A stretch of DNA of 7,874 nucleotides. Source: Pseudomonadota bacterium (lineage in GTDB: Bacteria > Pseudomonadota > Alphaproteobacteria > Rhodobacterales > Rhodobacteraceae). The position numbers were made by a program, and so were the translations under genes. Where the stretch lies: the NCBI GenBank assembly GCA_021813645.1, contig JAKAJW010000174.1, positions 1-7,874 on the forward strand, written 5' to 3'. The notes under the pieces are model-generated. The model did no database searches. It saw only the letters and a program-made list of their open reading frames with translations, and was not told the origin of the DNA. Shown here one piece after another: positions 5,737 to 7,874 of the stretch (within the stretch, counting starts at the first letter, position 1; each line of letters starts with the position of its first letter).

Positions 5737-7874
5737 ATCAACAGATCGTGCAGCACGCTACTGCCCGCGATCTGCAGCTCGATATGCGGCTGGTCGGCGC
5801 CGTCGACCAGGGCCCAGAGGATCTGGCCGGTCGGCTTGTAGATCACGAAGGCCTCGGCGACGCCGGCCTGGCCGGCACCGGAGGTTTCGGCGAAATTGAC
5901 CTGGAACTGGTCGGCGCTGGCATGGGAATCGCCGAAGACCAGAACGTCGCCTTCGCCGGCATTGTAGTCCTGCACCCAATCGGTGCCCTGGCTGGCGGTG
6001 CCGAGATGGTAGAACCGGTCCGACCCGGGGCCGCCGTTCAGCCGGTCGTAGCCATAGCCGCCGTTGAGAAAATCGGCCCCCGGCCCGCCATAGAGCAGAT
6101 CCGACAGCGGGCCGCCGCTGAGCGTGTCGTTGCCGGAATTGCCGATCAGCGTATCGGCGCCGAAGCCGCCGTCGAGCGAATCCTGGCCGTCGTCGCCGGA
6201 GATCGAATCGTTGCCCCAGCCGCCGTCGATCGTGTCGCTGCCGGCGCCGCCGTAGATCACGTCGCGCAGATCGGCCGTGCTGTCGCCGCCGAGGATCGAG
6301 TCGTTGCCGCCGCCGCCGATCAGCGTGTCGGCGCCATCGCCGCCGCGGAGGGTGTCGGCGCCGTCGCCGGCGTTGATCGAATCGTCACCGACGCCGCCCA
6401 CCAGGATGTCGGCGCCCGCATCGGCCAGGATCGTGTCGTTGCCGGCGCCGCCGTCCACCGAATTGTTGCCGGCGCCGGCATCGATGTAGTCGCCGCCATC
6501 GGCGCTGCTGCCGCCGCCATAGATCAGATCGTCGCCCAGCCCGCCGATCACCCGGTCGGCGCCGTCGCCGGCATGGATCGTGTCGTTGCCGTCCAGCCCG
6601 GCGATCGTGTCGTTGCCGCCGCCGCCGTAAAGATCGTCATTGCCGCCGCCGCCGCTGATGTTGTCGGCGCCGGAACTGCCGGTGATGGTCACCCCGGCGG
6701 GGGTCGAGGGGTTGGGGTTCTCGGCATGGGCCGTGTCCGACGTCACCGGCTGATGGGTGACGTTCAGCAGATTGGCGGTGGTGAAGGCGCTGGCCGCGAG
6801 CGGCCCCGGCACCGCGGCATGCACGTCCAGCCAATAGCCGCCGAAGGACAGCTTGGCGCCCTGGGCGGTGGCGGTCACCGTCACCTGACCGGCGCCGTAG
6901 AGCATCGGCAGGTCGGATAGGTCGATCCGGTCGGTGCCGGGGGTGAAGTCGAGCACGGTGCCCAGTTTGCCATCCGCCAGGGCGCCGTGCCGCTCGAAGA
7001 TGAACAGATCGGCGCCGTCGCCGCCGCGCAGCGACACATTGCCGGAATGGGCGATCAGGATGTCTTCCTTGGCGGTGCCGGTCAGCTGCCCGCTGCTGGC
7101 TTCGAGGATCTCGCCGAAGCCGGAGAGGTCGACCTTGAGCACTGACAGGCCGGCCTCGGACTGCGAGTTGGCATAGAGGTCGATGGTGTTGCCCTGGGCC
7201 AACGCGGCGATCGCCGCGACCTGGGCCAGCGTTAGCTCGGCGGTATCGGCGATGCTCGCCAGATAGGCCAGCCGGCCGCCCGGCAGCAGGGCGAACATGC
7301 TGATGCCGTCGTCGGACCCGGCGGCGAAGACGAATTCGTGGCCGCCCTGGGCCACCGCGGTCACCAGATCGGCGCCGGCGAAGCGGGTGTTGAGATCGTC
7401 CAGCACCTGGTCGGTGGCGGTCAGATGGCCGTCGGCGCCGACTTCGACCACGCTCAGCGTCGAGGTGCCGGCCGCGGCGAGGATGGCATAGCTGTGGCCG
7501 CCGAGTTCGGCGGTGGCGAGCGCGCTCGGCGTGGTGATCGACAGCCCCTCGGCCGCGCCCAGGCTGGCGGCTTGGGTCAGCTGGCCGCTGCCCGAGATCG
7601 TGTAGCTGGTCAGCCGGTCATGGCCGGAGAACCCGGCCAGCAGCACATGCGCGCTGCCGATGTCGAGCGCGCCGAGCGTGGTGATCGTTCCCTCCGCCGC
7701 CCCGGCGCCGACGGTGGCGGCCACCGGGGTCAGCGCGGCGGTGCCGGAGATCGCGTAGCCCACCGGCGCGGCGGCGCCGGAATGCGCGGTATAGAGATAG
7801 GTCGCGCTTCCCACCGTCACCGGCACGGTATGGGCGGTGGCGGTCGGCAAGGCGCTGCCGGCGCTGAGCACCGC
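5733..7874 (-). CDS. RTX calcium-binding repeat protein with N-terminal beta-propeller-like domain (5' end outside window)
   Basis: At least 713 residues, open to the right edge. A GTG at 7871 is the first possible start visible but looks internal; numbering below starts there. Residues 13-262 contain five repeats with a 51-residue period, each a LGxxxxxLxA..SG..xLSxYxI..G.LT pattern, suggesting blades of a beta-propeller. Residues 262-322 form a small separate RTX/serralysin-C-like unit (LRGGDGADLFIFE, then LDFTPGTDRIDLSDL). Residues 397-620 are 24 tandem RTX units of GGxGxDxI type, which bind calcium and fold as a parallel beta-roll. The C-terminal ~90 residues lack repeats, carry GTDWVQDYNAGEGDVLVFGD and end in hydrophobic DLLI, consistent with a type I secretion signal. 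The protein is therefore probably exported unfolded and folds in external calcium. No protease zinc motif or other catalytic site is visible in this part. Secretion genes are not in the window; its link to the capsule is only positional. Confidence 0.88.
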   Translation of the reverse strand, partial: AVLSAGSALPTATAHTVPVTVGSATYLYTAHSGAAAPVGYAISGTAALTPVAATVGAGAAEGTITTLGALDIGSAHVLLAGFSGHDRLTSYTISGSGQLTQAASLGAAEGLSITTPSALATAELGGHSYAILAAAGTSTLSVVEVGADGHLTATDQVLDDLNTRFAGADLVTAVAQGGHEFVFAAGSDDGISMFALLPGGRLAYLASIADTAELTLAQVAAIAALAQGNTIDLYANSQSEAGLSVLKVDLSGFGEILEASSGQLTGTAKEDILIAHSGNVSLRGGDGADLFIFERHGALADGKLGTVLDFTPGTDRIDLSDLPMLYGAGQVTVTATAQGAKLSFGGYWLDVHAAVPGPLAASAFTTANLLNVTHQPVTSDTAHAENPNPSTPAGVTITGSSGADNISGGGGNDDLYGGGGNDTIAGLDGNDTIHAGDGADRVIGGLGDDLIYGGGSSADGGDYIDAGAGNNSVDGGAGNDTILADAGADILVGGVGDDSINAGDGADTLRGGDGADTLIGGGGNDSILGGDSTADLRDVIYGGAGSDTIDGGWGNDSISGDDGQDSLDGGFGADTLIGNSGNDTLSGGPLSDLLYGGPGADFLNGGYGYDRLNGGPGSDRFYHLGTASQGTDWVQDYNAGEGDVLVFGDSHASADQFQVNFAETSGAGQAGVAEAFVIYKPTGQILWALVDGADQPHIELQIAGSSVLHDLLI
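6012..6683 (-). repeat. 24 tandem RTX nonapeptide units
   Basis: Consecutive units from TGSSGADNI to NGGPGSDRF. Twenty-two are exactly nine residues; units 7 (YGGGSSADGGDYI) and 15 (LGGDSTADLRDVI) are thirteen. Most carry G at positions 2, 3 and 5, D at 7 and a hydrophobic residue at 9. At DNA level the region is visibly repetitive (GCCGCCGCCGAT..GTGTC-like blocks on the plus strand), so assembly or recombination variation in unit number is possible. Confidence 0.93.
7086..7835 (-). repeat. Five beta-propeller-like repeats, 51-residue period
   Basis: The strand-like cores YAISGTAALT, YTISGSGQLT, VVEVGADGHLT, MFALLPGGRL and VLKVDLSGFGEIL begin at residues 39, 90, 141, 192 and 244 (from GTG 7871), a spacing of 51, 51, 51 and 52. 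Each is preceded by a matching strand (VGSATYLYTAHSG, IGSAHVLLAGFSG, LGGHSYAILAAAG, GGHEFVFAAGSDD, GNTIDLYANSQSE). The regular spacing and the YxI..G.LT pattern resemble blades of lactonase/YVTN-type propellers. The first repeat is close to the window edge, so more may lie beyond it. Confidence 0.75.

Noticed and set aside
5737..5900. GC-rich inverted repeats after kpsT as a possible terminator
   Set aside because: They lie within RTX coding sequence and no T-run follows any stem; such pairings are common by chance at this GC content.
6012..6683. Regular DNA repeats that might suggest a CRISPR-like or non-coding array
   Set aside because: The repeats are in frame, encode canonical GGxGxD calcium-binding units on the minus strand, and have no unique spacers of constant length.
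5067..6920. 617-codon plus-strand open frame crossing kpsT and the RTX repeats
   Set aside because: It overlaps kpsT out of frame and then runs antisense to the RTX array; its repetitive Ala/Val/Gly/Asp sequence is a by-product of the RTX codons.

Overview
The window is GC-rich, tightly packed bacterial DNA that encodes part of a surface-polysaccharide (group 2-type capsule) synthesis and export locus, with a large RTX (calcium-binding repeat) protein at the right edge. Composition, gene families and the style of the RTX protein suggest an alphaproteobacterium, most likely of the Rhodobacteraceae type. That placement is inferred; there is no rRNA or other taxonomic marker here.

Layout. (1) 1-3667, minus strand, read right to left: a KpsM-type ABC permease (2795-3667), a large two-module glycan-assembly protein with RgpF-like and WbsX/GH99-like domains (471-2696), and, one base downstream, the start of a sulfotransferase-like gene (469 to the left edge, incomplete). 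(2) 3668-3765: a 98-bp divergent intergenic region that should hold the promoters for both arms. (3) 3766-5736, plus strand: a KpsE/CtrB/BexC-type polysaccharide co-polymerase/export protein and a KpsT-type ATPase, overlapping as ATGA. (4) 5733-7874, minus strand: a secreted-type protein with a beta-propeller-like repeat domain followed by 24 RTX units, cut off at its N-terminus by the window edge. It converges on the ATPase gene and the two stop codons overlap.

How the genes fit together. KpsM (membrane channel), KpsT (ATPase) and KpsE (periplasm-spanning partner) are three parts of one ABC capsule exporter, split over two divergent transcripts. The two-module protein and the sulfotransferase-like protein probably build or decorate the exported glycan. 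The RTX protein has the hallmarks of a type I-secreted calcium-binding surface protein; its link to the capsule rests on position only.

The main anomaly is in the KpsE gene. A run of six C at 4950-4955 puts the last 31 codons, which encode the expected second transmembrane helix, into the +1 frame. As written, the KpsE frame runs straight into KpsT as a 656-residue fusion. Removing one C gives a normal 427-residue KpsE ending in the ATGA overlap. This is either a sequencing indel, a real mutation, a slippage (phase-variation-like) site, or a +1 recoding site at CCC-C.
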